64,000 bases of DNA from Pseudomonadota bacterium (GTDB taxonomy: Bacteria > Pseudomonadota > Gammaproteobacteria > Burkholderiales > Burkholderiaceae_B). Below are positions 7,135 through 14,843 of this stretch, piece after piece. Under the pieces are notes generated by a model that saw only the letters and a list, made by a program, of their open reading frames with translations, did not search any database and had not been told where the DNA came from. The stretch spans positions 124,001-188,000 of the forward strand of contig JAEXOO010000043.1 of assembly GCA_023439305.1 (NCBI GenBank). Direction: 5' to 3'. Position numbers and translations under genes: made by a program. Position 1 is the first letter of the stretch; every line of letters begins with the position of its first letter.

Positions 7135-7491
7135 AATTTCCCTCCCGTGTGGGGACGATCTTATTGAGGTTGCGCCGCATGTTCGCGGCTCGCCAATTTG
7201 AGCTGTATACGCACCGGTTGGTTGCAGATCATCAGGCACCTACACCGAATGCGTAACGGAATATCTCATTTAATTTCAACGCAGTACATCAGCAGTTTCC
7301 ACTACCCTGGTGCTGCCCCTTGTGCTCGAGGACGCTCCTGCAGCAGTCGCATTACAGGCGTTCGGTCGCCTATGTGATGGTTCTGAAGTGTGCAGATTTG
7401 TGCGTTATTTTGTAACAGTGCTATCCGTATCCTTGAATAACGTGGATAGTTCACTCAGGGTTATTTTTCCCTTGATTAATTAGGACAAAAA

Positions 7492-7701
7492 TTGAAAACA
7501 GAAATCGGTATTGTGAAGTGGTTCAACAACGAAAAAGGCTACGGCTTTATCACGCCAGAGAGCGGTGGCAAAGACCTCTTCGCGCACCACAGTGAAATTC
7601 AAGGCACTGGGTACAAGTCTCTTGACGAGAACCAACGAGTTTCCTTCGTTGCAGGCGTTGGTCAAAAAGGCCCTTGCGCTACCCAGATCCAGAAGATGTG
7701 A
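7492..7701 (+). CDS. Cold-shock domain protein (CspA family)
   Basis: 69 residues with a TTG start preceded by AGGA. Single-stranded nucleic-acid-binding OB fold: GIVKWFNNEKGYGFITPESGGKDLFAHHSEI contains RNP1 (KGYGFI) and RNP2 (LFAHH), then GYKSLDENQRVSFVAGVGQKGPCATQI. Such proteins melt RNA secondary structure. The 250-base gap upstream could supply a long 5' leader typical of csp genes, though no cold box was identified. It lies between the putative island end repeats, so it may be cargo or an original chromosomal neighbour. The gene ends in a strong terminator. Confidence 0.9.
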   Translation: MKTEIGIVKWFNNEKGYGFITPESGGKDLFAHHSEIQGTGYKSLDENQRVSFVAGVGQKGPCATQIQKM

Positions 7702-7744
7702 TCCCCTGCTTGCCTGACTAGGCAAGTGTTGTGTTGATCATAAG

Positions 7745-7780
7745 AAGCCGGACCCTTTGAAACATTGGGTTCGGCTTTTT
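7745..7780 (+). terminator. Intrinsic terminator of the csp gene
   Basis: An 11-bp imperfect stem AAGCCGGACCC/GGGTTCGGCTT followed by a run of T, 44 bases after the csp stop. Confidence 0.85.
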
Positions 7781-7928
7781 GCATTTCAGGCCCTGTGACC
7801 GGCCTGCCTCAGTGTGTGGATGATTCGGTAGGGCGGCCAAACCATGAGCGGTTTGCCCGTGGGCTTATTCCACCGCCTGCGCTATGCTGGCCGGACTGAA
7901 ATTGGCCAGATAAGTTATTGGGGGAGAT

Positions 7929-8184
7929 ATGCAGCCACGCATCACGGTTATCACCATTGGAGTAGATGATCTGGAGCGGTCCTTGCGTTTCTACCGAGAT
8001 GACGTTCGGGTATAACGTGACGTCGAAAACCGAAGTCGATAGCGTCATGTCCTTGGCCGCCCGTGCGGGCGGTACCATCATCAAGCCGGCTGGCGAGACT
8101 TTCTGGGGCGGTTATGCCGGATATTTCCAGGATCCCGACGGCCATGTCTGGGAAGCCGTTTGGAATCCTGCTTGGGACGAATAG
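7929..8184 (+). pseudogene. VOC/glyoxalase family protein with internal deletion
   Basis: The first 28 codons (MQPRITVITIGVDDLERSLRFYRDD), after GGGGAGAT, match the start of a vicinal-oxygen-chelate (glyoxalase/bleomycin-resistance) protein. They run into a stop soon after. From about 8008 a different frame gives FGYNVTSKTEVDSVM, AGGTIIKPAGETFWGGYAGYFQDPDGHVWEAVWNPAW, the family C-terminus. Intact members are about 135-140 residues; roughly 50 central codons, including metal-binding positions, are missing and the frame is broken. It is a deletion pseudogene. Confidence 0.85.
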
Positions 8185-8253
8185 CAATCGTTGGCCAGGT
8201 AACCTCTTGGCATTTGACCGCACCTGGGCTCGTCGTTCATGCTTTTGGACTTT

Positions 8254-8281
8254 TGCTTGCTCGCCGTTCCAAGCTGTGCCA
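8254..8281. repeat. Right copy of the imperfect direct repeat (att-like)
   Basis: TGCTTGCTCGCCGTTCC followed by TCCAAGCTGTGCCA (8268-8281). It matches 4395-4420 with four substitutions, and its last 14 bases match 4344-4357 exactly. It directly follows the deletion-scarred VOC gene and precedes the lipoprotein at 8304, marking the likely right end of the tRNA-Val island. Confidence 0.45.
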
Positions 8282-8303
8282 CGCTCTAGGCCGAGGAGGC
8301 TTT

Positions 8304-8570
8304 ATGCGAAAATGGCTTGTTGCATCGTTGTTTCTGCTGGCTGCATGCCAGAGTGTTCCGCCGGTAGCAAAGGTGGGCAGCCAGGCTTGGCTGGGCAAAG
8401 TGGATCGTGAGCTGCGGGTTTCAGATGGTCAGGGGCACGGACCGGATTACGGATCGCAGGAGTGGTGCAATGTAGTGCACTTCAGGCTCTACGGTCAGCA
8501 TGCCGCCGAGCCAGTGCCCTGTGATCAGGTATGGATGGAAGAGGTAGACAGGGCATTGAGGACAAAGTAG
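8304..8570 (+). CDS. Small lipoprotein, unknown function
   Basis: 88 residues. MRKWLVASLFLLAAC is a lipoprotein signal with lipobox LAAC (Cys15), so the product should be lipid-anchored in the envelope. The mature part contains WLGKVDRELRVSDGQG, two cysteines (NVVHF context and VPCDQVW) that could pair, and MEEVDRALRTK. The ATG at 8304 follows GAGGAGG. No named family is recognised. A terminator follows directly. Confidence 0.7.
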   Translation: MRKWLVASLFLLAACQSVPPVAKVGSQAWLGKVDRELRVSDGQGHGPDYGSQEWCNVVHFRLYGQHAAEPVPCDQVWMEEVDRALRTK

Positions 8571-8576
8571 ATCATT

Positions 8577-8598
8577 AAAAAGCCCCGGAAGGGGCTTT
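8577..8598 (+). terminator. Intrinsic terminator of the lipoprotein gene
   Basis: GCCCC-ggaa-GGGGC stem flanked by five A on the left and TTTG on the right; it could act in both directions. Confidence 0.75.
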
Positions 8599-8931
8599 GT
8601 TGTCTAGGGGCGGCATGCCCAGAGCGCGGTAGGCGGTCTTCAAGTTGAACCCGCTTTGGAGCGGGAGGGGCCTGGACCCGTTTCGAGCTCTTGAGCACGA
8701 AGAGACAGCCCCGTCTCTGGTGTGATTATCGACGGCTCGCTCTTGTGATATTGCCTCATTCTAGAAGCAAGAGGAATGTGTTGTTTGCTGGGTAAGGCCC
8801 GGTTTTTGTTTTTAACGATGATATCGACGACGTTGAGCAAGAAAAGGTGGGCTTTATCTGCCAATGTGGCCTATGCTGCCTGTGGGGGCCGCAGCAGCCT
8901 GCTTCGGCCCGACATTGATCGTGAGGTTCAA
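8599..8931. other. Gene-free gap
   Basis: No supported gene on either strand. A minus-strand frame (8640-8864) has no ribosome-binding site and no family features. I see no RNA gene or transposon end. Confidence 0.4.
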
Positions 8932-9090
8932 GTGGAAAAAAAAGACAAGGAAAACCCAAAGCCGGAGAGCGCCAAGCCTGCGCTGAAGCAAGCACGCTGG
9001 CCTAGCCAAGGGCCCAACTCGGGAATCAAGAGCGCTAAATCTGTGCATAGCCGCATGCCGACCGGGCGGGGATCCGCACGCGGACGTTGA
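8932..9090 (+). CDS. Candidate small basic, probably disordered protein
   Basis: 52 residues from a GTG at 8932 preceded by GAGG. It starts VEKKDKENPKPESAKPALKQ and ends in an Arg/Gly/Ser tail (GRGSARGR). Charge and composition resemble the small proteins at 6414-6581 and 10732-10839. The open frame extends upstream to 8776, but that part is not convincing. Unknown function; expression is unproven. Confidence 0.35.
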   Translation: MEKKDKENPKPESAKPALKQARWPSQGPNSGIKSAKSVHSRMPTGRGSARGR

Positions 9091-9172
9091 TTGGAGGCTG
9101 GGGGATTTTTTCCCTAGCCACACGACGCTTTTTTTTGACTGTCGGCACGTGAATCAGCGTATAGGAGCGCCC

Positions 9173-9799
9173 GTGTTGGATTTTTCCTCTATCGGCACCT
9201 TCGCTGCAGTGGTCCTGGGTTTGTTTCTTATTCCTGGCCCCGCAGTGCTTTTGGTGTTCAGCTGCACGGTTCAAGGTGGTCGCAAGGCGGGCGTGATGAC
9301 GGGACTGGGCATCGCAACGGGTGATTTCGTGCATACAGTCTTCGCAGCCATTGGCTTGTCCGCGGTACTGATGACTTCCGCACATGCCTTTACCATCATC
9401 AAGCTGGCCGGTGCCGCTTATCTGATTTATCTGGGGCTGCGAGCAATGCTTGCCAAGCAGAAGGATGCCCTGGTACTGGACGTGGCGCCCTTATCGCCCG
9501 CCAAGGCCTATTGGCAGGCAGTGCCGGCAGAGGTTCTCAATCCCAAGACGGCATTGTTTTTCCTTGCCTTCATGCCTCAGTTTGTCGATCCCGGGCGAGG
9601 CCCGGTTTTCTTCCAGTTTGCGGTCTTGGGGCTGATCTTTGTACTCATGAGCTCGCTGTATACGACGTTGATCGCGCTGCTGGTGCGACCTTTGGGGCGC
9701 GCCGTGCGGAATCTATCGTGGCTACGTCGCTGGCAAGGGAAAATTGTCGGCGCCATTTTCATTACCTTGGGACTGAAGGTCGCCGTTCAGCGCCAATAA
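9173..9799 (+). CDS. LysE family translocator (amino acid exporter)
   Basis: 208 residues, six predicted membrane spans, normal for the LysE/RhtB superfamily of inner-membrane amino acid and metabolite exporters. Signatures: LGLFLIPGPAVLLVFS near the N-terminus, GGRKAGVMTGLGIATGDFVHT, KLAGAAYLIYLGLRA, VLNPKTALFFLAFMPQFVD. I chose the GTG at 9173, six bases after TAGGAG and starting the conserved LDFSSIGTFAAVVLG, over the GTG at 9149. The substrate cannot be told. The 3' end overlaps the converging gene at 9787 by 13 bp. Confidence 0.9.
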   Translation: MLDFSSIGTFAAVVLGLFLIPGPAVLLVFSCTVQGGRKAGVMTGLGIATGDFVHTVFAAIGLSAVLMTSAHAFTIIKLAGAAYLIYLGLRAMLAKQKDALVLDVAPLSPAKAYWQAVPAEVLNPKTALFFLAFMPQFVDPGRGPVFFQFAVLGLIFVLMSSLYTTLIALLVRPLGRAVRNLSWLRRWQGKIVGAIFITLGLKVAVQRQ

Positions 9800-10167
9800 G
9801 GCTGTGTCCAGTCCTCCATGTCGATCTCGTGGTCGCCGTCCGATGGCTTGAAATGGCGTTCACCCGGCGACAAGGCTGGTGGGATGATTTGCTGCGCCGC
9901 TTGGGGAGCAGGTGGTTTTTCGTGCTGACGATAGCTGTCCAGATCGCCGCTCCAGAGTTTGAACCCCAGGCAGGCGCGCCATTTGTCCTGCTGATAAAGC
10001 CAATGGGTATGACAGACTGCGCAGCGATACAGGCACTGGATGCCGTGCTCGCCGAAATCTTCCGTTGGGGTTAACGGGTGCATGTTGGCATGCCCGGGTG
10101 TACGTGGTTTGGACAGCGGCAGTGTCTGGCACATGATGCACATCGTGCCGTGATCTAGCTTACCCAT
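9787..10167 (-). CDS. Small zinc-ribbon-like protein, copy 2
   Basis: 126 residues, paralogue of the protein at 6820-7134. Shared blocks: LDHGTMCIMCQTLPLSKPRTP, YRCAVCHTHWLYQQDKW and GFKLWSGDLDSY. The two CxxC pairs predict one zinc ribbon. This copy has a longer acidic and Trp-containing C-terminus (DMEDWTQPYWR). The ATG at 10167 follows TAGGAG. It converges with the LysE gene, overlapping 13 bp at the 3' ends. Function unknown; the family seems to be duplicated locally on the same strand about 3 kb apart. Confidence 0.7.
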   Translation of the reverse strand: MGKLDHGTMCIMCQTLPLSKPRTPGHANMHPLTPTEDFGEHGIQCLYRCAVCHTHWLYQQDKWRACLGFKLWSGDLDSYRQHEKPPAPQAAQQIIPPALSPGERHFKPSDGDHEIDMEDWTQPYWR

Positions 10168-10461
10168 ATGCGACTCCTAGAGTGGAGGTAATGCAGGTAG
10201 ACCCGAGCCTGGGCGGCATGGGCGGAGTAAAGCGTGTTGAGTCTCAGTTATTATTTTTCTTAATATAACGCAGTGGACTGCTATAAATATAATTAATGTT
10301 TTCAAATGAAAATTTTGAAACTAAAGAAATCATGTTCGGTCGACCTCTTATAGACGAAGACTTGTTCTATAAAGACAAAAATAATTAAACAAACTTCAGA
10401 ATCAATCGACAGGGAATGCAGGCTGTATGCGCACGCACTGATGTGTCGAGGTGATAAGGAC

Positions 10462-10485
10462 AAAAAAAAGCCGTCCGGAGACGGC
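10462..10485 (-). terminator. Intrinsic terminator of the small-protein pair
   Basis: Minus strand: perfect GCCGTC/GACGGC stem with a 4-base loop followed by eight U. It ends the transcript of 10839-10518. The 290 bases to its left (10168-10461) are AT-rich with no gene seen. Confidence 0.85.
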
Positions 10486-10517
10486 AAATCAGAGCCTGGG
10501 ATGTCTTTTGTTCTGTT

Positions 10518-10709
10518 TTAAACCCGTCCTGGATTCTGAGGATCATGATGGGGTTGATTGCCAGGACGGTCGGGGTTTTGATCCGTGTCCATGTCGGGGC
10601 GGCGATCAGGGTTGGAGCCGGGGGCAGGATCCTGTCCAGGCATGTTTCCGGGCCGAGGTTCATGCCCTGGTTTCCCCGGCTCATGGGCGGGATTGGTGGG
10701 ATTGGTCAT
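10518..10709 (-). CDS. Proline-rich disordered small protein
   Basis: 63 residues, almost entirely Pro, Asp, Asn, Gly, Gln and Arg in degenerate repeats (PGKPGHEPRPGN, PDRRPDMDTDQNPDRPGN). There are no hydrophobic segments, so it is intrinsically disordered. The ATG at 10709 follows AAGGACACACATC. It is second in a two-gene unit with the 35-residue gene at 10732-10839 (22 bases between them) and is followed by a strong terminator, which supports real expression. Function unknown. Confidence 0.6.
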   Translation of the reverse strand: MTNPTNPAHEPGKPGHEPRPGNMPGQDPAPGSNPDRRPDMDTDQNPDRPGNQPHHDPQNPGRV

Positions 10710-10731
10710 GATGTGTGTCCTTAATTAAGTC

Positions 10732-10839
10732 TTACCGCTTTTGCGGTTGGGGTGGCTGTTTCTTCTGCTCGTCTGCGGACTTTTTATGGTCGTCCTGAGG
10801 ACGCTTGTTGTCTTTTGAAGGATCGTTATGTTGAGTCAT
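10732..10839 (-). CDS. 35-residue charged small protein
   Basis: MTQHNDPSKDNKRPQDDH, then a Lys/Gln/Pro-rich tail. The ATG at 10839 has a strong AGGAGAG seven bases upstream. Hydrophilic and disordered like its downstream partner (10518-10709), with which it shares spacing, strand and terminator. Too short for family recognition; supported by ribosome-binding site and operon layout only. Confidence 0.55.
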   Translation of the reverse strand: MTQHNDPSKDNKRPQDDHKKSADEQKKQPPQPQKR

Positions 10840-11172
10840 CACTCTCTCCTGGTAATGCGCTCAGACGTACGAGCGCACCCCCATGTTAGGCACCTGTAAA
10901 GCGTGTCTGTAAGGAGATGTAGGGAGATCGGGACACTCGGCATAGCGAGGCGTTCCGGGCACGCGCACGCTTATTTACGGTTTTATGTAATTTATGCGCA
11001 TTGCGTGGCAAATGTATCGTATGTGTGTCGGCTCGTCGTGTCCAAGGTTGGCGGAAATCGCTTGTGGTGTCGATATGCTGACGCAGCTAGTGATTAACCC
11101 CCATTGAACCCCCTCGCTTGCTTTGATTAACTGGTGTAAATAATTAACCTGTTAACAAAATGGAGGGGGATA
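10840..11172. other. Divergent intergenic region
   Basis: Lies between the small-protein pair (minus) and the serine hydrolase (plus). The last 70 bases are AT-rich with TTAACTGG and TAAATAAT-like elements that could hold the hydrolase promoter. No gene or RNA recognised. Confidence 0.4.
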
Positions 11173-12372
11173 ATGAAACAATTTGCTCGGGTATGGGTGC
11201 TGGGGGCTGCGCTTGGGTTCGCAGGAGCGTCGGCGTGGGCCTCGTCCGCGGTGATCGATCAAGAGAAAATCAATAATCTGTTCGATGGTCAATTGATGCC
11301 GGACGATATGGTGCAGGTGTTGAGCCATGTCGACGTGCTGGTTCCGTCCGCGACGATTCCGAAGGGAGCCCAAGTCCTGCCATTTGAAAAATCGCCGCTT
11401 TCCTTGCCCGCCCTGAAGATCGTCTGGCAGGATAAACACTATGATTTATACGACTTCCTGGCCTTGAATCGGGTTGCTGGCCTGATGATTCTCAAAGACG
11501 GCAAGGTGGTGATGGAGCAGTACAACCTGGGGCTGGGTGAGCAGACCCGCTGGCTGTCGGCTTCGATGATCAAGTCGCTGACCTCGACGCTGGTCGGGGT
11601 TGCCATCAAGGACGGTCATATAGGCGATGTGCAGGACAAGGTGGTGAAGTACCTGCCGGAACTCAAAGGCAGCGGATACGACGGGGTGACGGTCGAGCAG
11701 ATTCTTCAGATGCGCTCCGGTGTGAAATGGGATGAAACCTACAACGACCCGAAGTCAGACCGTCGCCAGGTACTGGAGATGCAGTACAGGCAGCAGCCGG
11801 GTGAATTCATCCAGTTCATGTCCACGCTGGAGCGTGCGCACGAGCCGGGCACGCATTACAACTACAGCACCGGGGAAACCTACCTGGTGGGTTCATTGCT
11901 GGAGGCGGCGGTCGGCAGACCCTTGCAGGATTATCTGTCGGAAAAACTGTGGCAGCCTTTGGGCATGGAGCAGGATGGAAAGTGGTGGGTGCTCTCACCT
12001 AAGGGGCCCATCACGGCCGGGGGCGGTTACGCTGCGACCCTGCGAGATTATGCCCGCCTGGCCAAGTTTTACGCGGATAAAGGCGTGTTGAATGGTCAGC
12101 CGCTTGTGCCTGATGGCTGGTTTGCCAAGGCCACGCGCAGTGCGACGCCTGACAAAGGCTACGGTTATCAGTGGTGGACATTCGACAAGGCGACGGACGA
12201 CCCTGTTCATAGCGGGGCGTTTTCGGCCCGAGGCGTGTACGGCCAGTCCATGTATGTCCATCCCGATTCGGGGGTTGTGGTCGTAATCCTGGGGGCGCAG
12301 TCAAAGACCGGCGGCCGGACAGTGGTGGATTATGACGCTTTCCATGCCGCCGTGGTGCAGGCTTTGCGCTAA
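11173..12372 (+). CDS. Secreted serine hydrolase, beta-lactamase/NylB superfamily
   Basis: 399 residues. A signal peptide (MKQFARVW...ASAWA) predicts export. The catalytic SxxK motif is SMIK within WLSASMIKSLTSTLVG, followed by LLQ-type IEQILQMRSGVKW, a YNYSTGETYLVG Tyr motif and a C-terminal HSGAFSARGVYGQSMYVHPDSG block. This is the class C beta-lactamase/esterase/6-aminohexanoate-hydrolase fold; members hydrolyse esters, amides or peptides. The substrate is unknown. GGAGGGG immediately precedes the ATG. A second family member lies at 34971-36302. Confidence 0.85.
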   Translation: MKQFARVWVLGAALGFAGASAWASSAVIDQEKINNLFDGQLMPDDMVQVLSHVDVLVPSATIPKGAQVLPFEKSPLSLPALKIVWQDKHYDLYDFLALNRVAGLMILKDGKVVMEQYNLGLGEQTRWLSASMIKSLTSTLVGVAIKDGHIGDVQDKVVKYLPELKGSGYDGVTVEQILQMRSGVKWDETYNDPKSDRRQVLEMQYRQQPGEFIQFMSTLERAHEPGTHYNYSTGETYLVGSLLEAAVGRPLQDYLSEKLWQPLGMEQDGKWWVLSPKGPITAGGGYAATLRDYARLAKFYADKGVLNGQPLVPDGWFAKATRSATPDKGYGYQWWTFDKATDDPVHSGAFSARGVYGQSMYVHPDSGVVVVILGAQSKTGGRTVVDYDAFHAAVVQALR

Positions 12373-12489
12373 GCGGGGTTGCCGGCATGTCTGATGCCAT
12401 GCCGGCAAATACCGGCTAGTTTGAACGATTGAAGTGGTCGTGGGTAGGTATAGTTGGCGAAGGTTTTCTGACATTCATGGAGAATAAGA

Positions 12490-12975
12490 GTGAAAATTTT
12501 TCGTGTGACCGCGATCGCTGCAACTGTACTGCTGGCCGGGTGTGCATCCGATCCAAGTGTGGTGTCGTCAAAAGCTGAAAACACCTTGTCCTGCAAGCCG
12601 GTGACAGAACAAGAGGTGGCGGGTTTGTTTGAACGCTGGAACAGCGCATTGAAATCAGGCCGTGTCGATCAGGTGGTTCAGCGGTATGCGGATGCGTCTG
12701 CATTGTTGCCTACGCTGTCCCCCCAGGTGCGAGTCACGCGCTCTGAAAAAGAGGACTATTTCGAACACTTTCTCAGCAAGCAGCCCGAAGGAACCATCGA
12801 TTGGCGGTGGATTGAGCTGGCTTGCAATTCGGCAGTCGACACCGGCCTGTACACGTTTTTCCTGAAGAAAAGCGGCGAGCATGTAAAGGCCCGATACACC
12901 TTTACCTATAAATGGAATGGGCAGGACTGGTTGATCTCCAGTCATCATTCTTCTATCTTGCCTTCTGAGCAGTAA
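12490..12975 (+). CDS. Lipoprotein with SnoaL/CaMKII-association-like domain
   Basis: 161 residues with a GTG start after GGAGA. Lipobox LLAGC (Cys18) predicts a lipid anchor. Residues 40-160 (VAGLFERWNSALKSGRVDQVVQRYADASALLPTLS, YFEHFLSKQPEG, GLYTFFLKKSGEHVKARYTFTYKWNGQDWLISSHHSS) match the cone-shaped NTF2-like fold of DUF4440/CaMKII-AD proteins, a small-molecule or protein-association domain. Precise role unknown. It follows the hydrolase by 117 bases on the same strand. Confidence 0.7.
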   Translation: MKIFRVTAIAATVLLAGCASDPSVVSSKAENTLSCKPVTEQEVAGLFERWNSALKSGRVDQVVQRYADASALLPTLSPQVRVTRSEKEDYFEHFLSKQPEGTIDWRWIELACNSAVDTGLYTFFLKKSGEHVKARYTFTYKWNGQDWLISSHHSSILPSEQ

Positions 12976-13015
12976 CAAGCGGCACTTTGTCGAAGTCTAC
13001 GAACAGGAGAGTGGA

Positions 13016-13639
13016 ATGTCTCGTTGGGTTTTCTATTCGGCGCCGGGTACGTGTGCATTGGCGACGCATATCGCTTTGCATGAAGCTGGCGCGCAGTTTG
13101 ATTTGATCAGTCTGAACTTCGATTCCAATCAGCAGCGAAGCCCGGAATTTCTCCGGGTCAACCCCAAGGGGCGTGTCCCTGCCTTGTTGACCGAGCAAGG
13201 CATCCTGACCGAGACTCCTGCCTTGCTGGCGTTTGTCGCGCAAAGCTTTCCAGCCGCCCAGCTTGCGCCCTTGGAAGATCCGTTTGCGTTTGCCCGGATT
13301 CAGGAGCTGAGCAGCTACTTGGCGTCTACGGCGCATGTCGCGCATGCCCACAAGCGTCGCGGCGCTCGCTGGGTGGATGATCCGGCGGCGCAAGAGGCCA
13401 TGCGTGCCAAGGTACCCAAGAATATGACCGAGTGCGCAGCTTATCTGGAAACTTGGATCCAGGGGCCCTGGGTGATGGGCGAGCGTTTCAGCATTGCCGA
13501 TGCCTATCTGTATACCGTGGGCTGCTGGTTGGGGGGTGATGGAGTGGATCTGGCCCAGTTTCCCGAATTGACGGCTTACCTGGCCCGGGTCGGCGCCCGT
13601 GAGGCCGTTCAGCGCGCACGCGCGGAATCGACAGCCTGA
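13016..13639 (+). CDS. Glutathione S-transferase family protein
   Basis: 207 residues. N-terminal thioredoxin-like domain: FYSAPGTCALATHIALHEAG, with the Ser/Cys beta-class active-site region, NPKGRVPALL (cis-Pro) and ETPALLAFVA (Glu-Thr glutathione-binding). The all-helical C-terminal domain has GERFSIADAYLYTVGCWL, the conserved N-capping box. Cytoplasmic conjugation or reduction of electrophiles is expected. The ATG is seven bases after AGGAG. The pathway is unknown. Confidence 0.9.
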   Translation: MSRWVFYSAPGTCALATHIALHEAGAQFDLISLNFDSNQQRSPEFLRVNPKGRVPALLTEQGILTETPALLAFVAQSFPAAQLAPLEDPFAFARIQELSSYLASTAHVAHAHKRRGARWVDDPAAQEAMRAKVPKNMTECAAYLETWIQGPWVMGERFSIADAYLYTVGCWLGGDGVDLAQFPELTAYLARVGAREAVQRARAESTA

Positions 13640-13699
13640 GCCTTGGCGGTATCGTTTTTAACGAGTATCGTTTGGGCTTTTTTAGCGAGCGCCATATCA

Positions 13700-14008
13700 A
13701 TGAAAAAATCGTATCGCTCAGCCGTCAAGTCCATGCTCGAAGTTGCTTTGTGCACGGGCGGACTGGCATTGCTGTTTGTGGGCTGGGTTGCGCTCTTGTG
13801 GTTTCCGTGGGATTGGGTAGTGCCCACCGTGGCGGTGTTAGAGGCGCTCGCTGTCTTGCTGGTCTTGAAGCTTGAATTGTCAGCCCGCAGCGTCAATGGC
13901 GCGGGGGGCTGGATGACCTTCGGTTTTGTGCTGGGGCACGCCTGGCTGTTTGCGGGGGCGGCTGTCTTGCGCGTGGTGGTTCTGCTGGGACAGTGGCTGC
14001 TGGGCTAA
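13700..14008 (+). CDS. Small integral membrane protein
   Basis: 102 residues with three hydrophobic segments (about 14-36, 40-58 and 74-100). The frame is open to a TTG at 13643, which would add an extra hydrophobic stretch; the ATG at 13700 gives a normal Lys-rich cytoplasmic start (MKKSYRS), though its ribosome-binding site is weak. No family recognised. It lies between the GST gene and the converging methyltransferase gene. Confidence 0.6.
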   Translation: MKKSYRSAVKSMLEVALCTGGLALLFVGWVALLWFPWDWVVPTVAVLEALAVLLVLKLELSARSVNGAGGWMTFGFVLGHAWLFAGAAVLRVVVLLGQWLLG

Positions 14009-14087
14009 GGCATAGGAAGCGGCAGGCCCGAACCGGTCGTCCATGGAAGGGAGGCGTGGCTTTGCATGGTCGACCAGCCTCGATAGC

Positions 14088-14843
14088 TTATATCTTGCCT
14101 ATCCTCATGTTCAGTGGCCAACGGATGGAACGGCGCTGGTTGCTGTCGCCCCAGGCAGCAGCCAGGTCGTCGGCAAAGCGCATGAGTATTGTGCTATGCC
14201 CGGCCTCTTTGGCGTGCCGGACGGCTGACCAGGTCAGCAGGTAGCCCAGGAACTCGGTCAGATGCCATTCAAGCTCTATATGCATGACGGGGGCGGGCAA
14301 CGGCTCGAAGGGAAAGTCGATGCCGGCATAGCCTTCATCGACCAACCGGCGTTCGGGAGGCCAGTAGGGGCCGATCTCATTCCAGTAGAACTCTTGAAAA
14401 CGATCATTCAGGCCGGCCTCAAGCTCCAGCACACCGTAGCTGATCAAGGCCAGGACGCCGCCCTGGACGCCGACTCGCCGCACTTCCTGGTAGAAGGCAG
14501 GCAAGTTGAACCAATGGGCCGCCTGTGCCGCCGTGATCAGGTCGGCGCTATGCGGATCGAGCGGCAGTTGTTCGGCCGGAGCGCGCAGGTACGTGATTCG
14601 TTCGTCCTGGGAGGCATGTGAGATCTGGTCGGCGCTGGGATCCAGTCCTATGACCGCATCGTAAGACGCTGACAATAGGCGGGTCAGTTGTCCGTTGCCG
14701 CAGCCTACATCTACGGCCAAACGGGTTTGTGGCGTCAGGGAGGCCAGAAAATCAACCAGGTCCGACGGGTATTCGGGCCGGAAACGGGCGTAAGCGCGCC
14801 CGCCTTCATCAAACCAGTTGCGCGGCGATGGGGGATTTTTCAT
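14088..14843 (-). CDS. Class I SAM-dependent methyltransferase
   Basis: 251 residues. The N-terminal RPEYPSDLVDFLASLTP leads into motif I VDVGCGNGQLTRLL, then GLDPSADQI (acidic residue for the ribose hydroxyls) and LITAAQAAHWFNLPAFYQEVRRV, as in Methyltransf_11 and trans-aconitate methyltransferase-like enzymes. Substrate unknown. Its start overlaps the stop of the MarR regulator by four bases (ATGA), so both form one operon, presumably repressed through the palindrome at 15343. Confidence 0.88.
   Translation of the reverse strand: MKNPPSPRNWFDEGGRAYARFRPEYPSDLVDFLASLTPQTRLAVDVGCGNGQLTRLLSASYDAVIGLDPSADQISHASQDERITYLRAPAEQLPLDPHSADLITAAQAAHWFNLPAFYQEVRRVGVQGGVLALISYGVLELEAGLNDRFQEFYWNEIGPYWPPERRLVDEGYAGIDFPFEPLPAPVMHIELEWHLTEFLGYLLTWSAVRHAKEAGHSTILMRFADDLAAAWGDSNQRRSIRWPLNMRIGKI

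Noticed and set aside
8640..8864. Minus-strand 74-codon frame
   Set aside because: No ribosome-binding site, no family pattern and an atypical composition.
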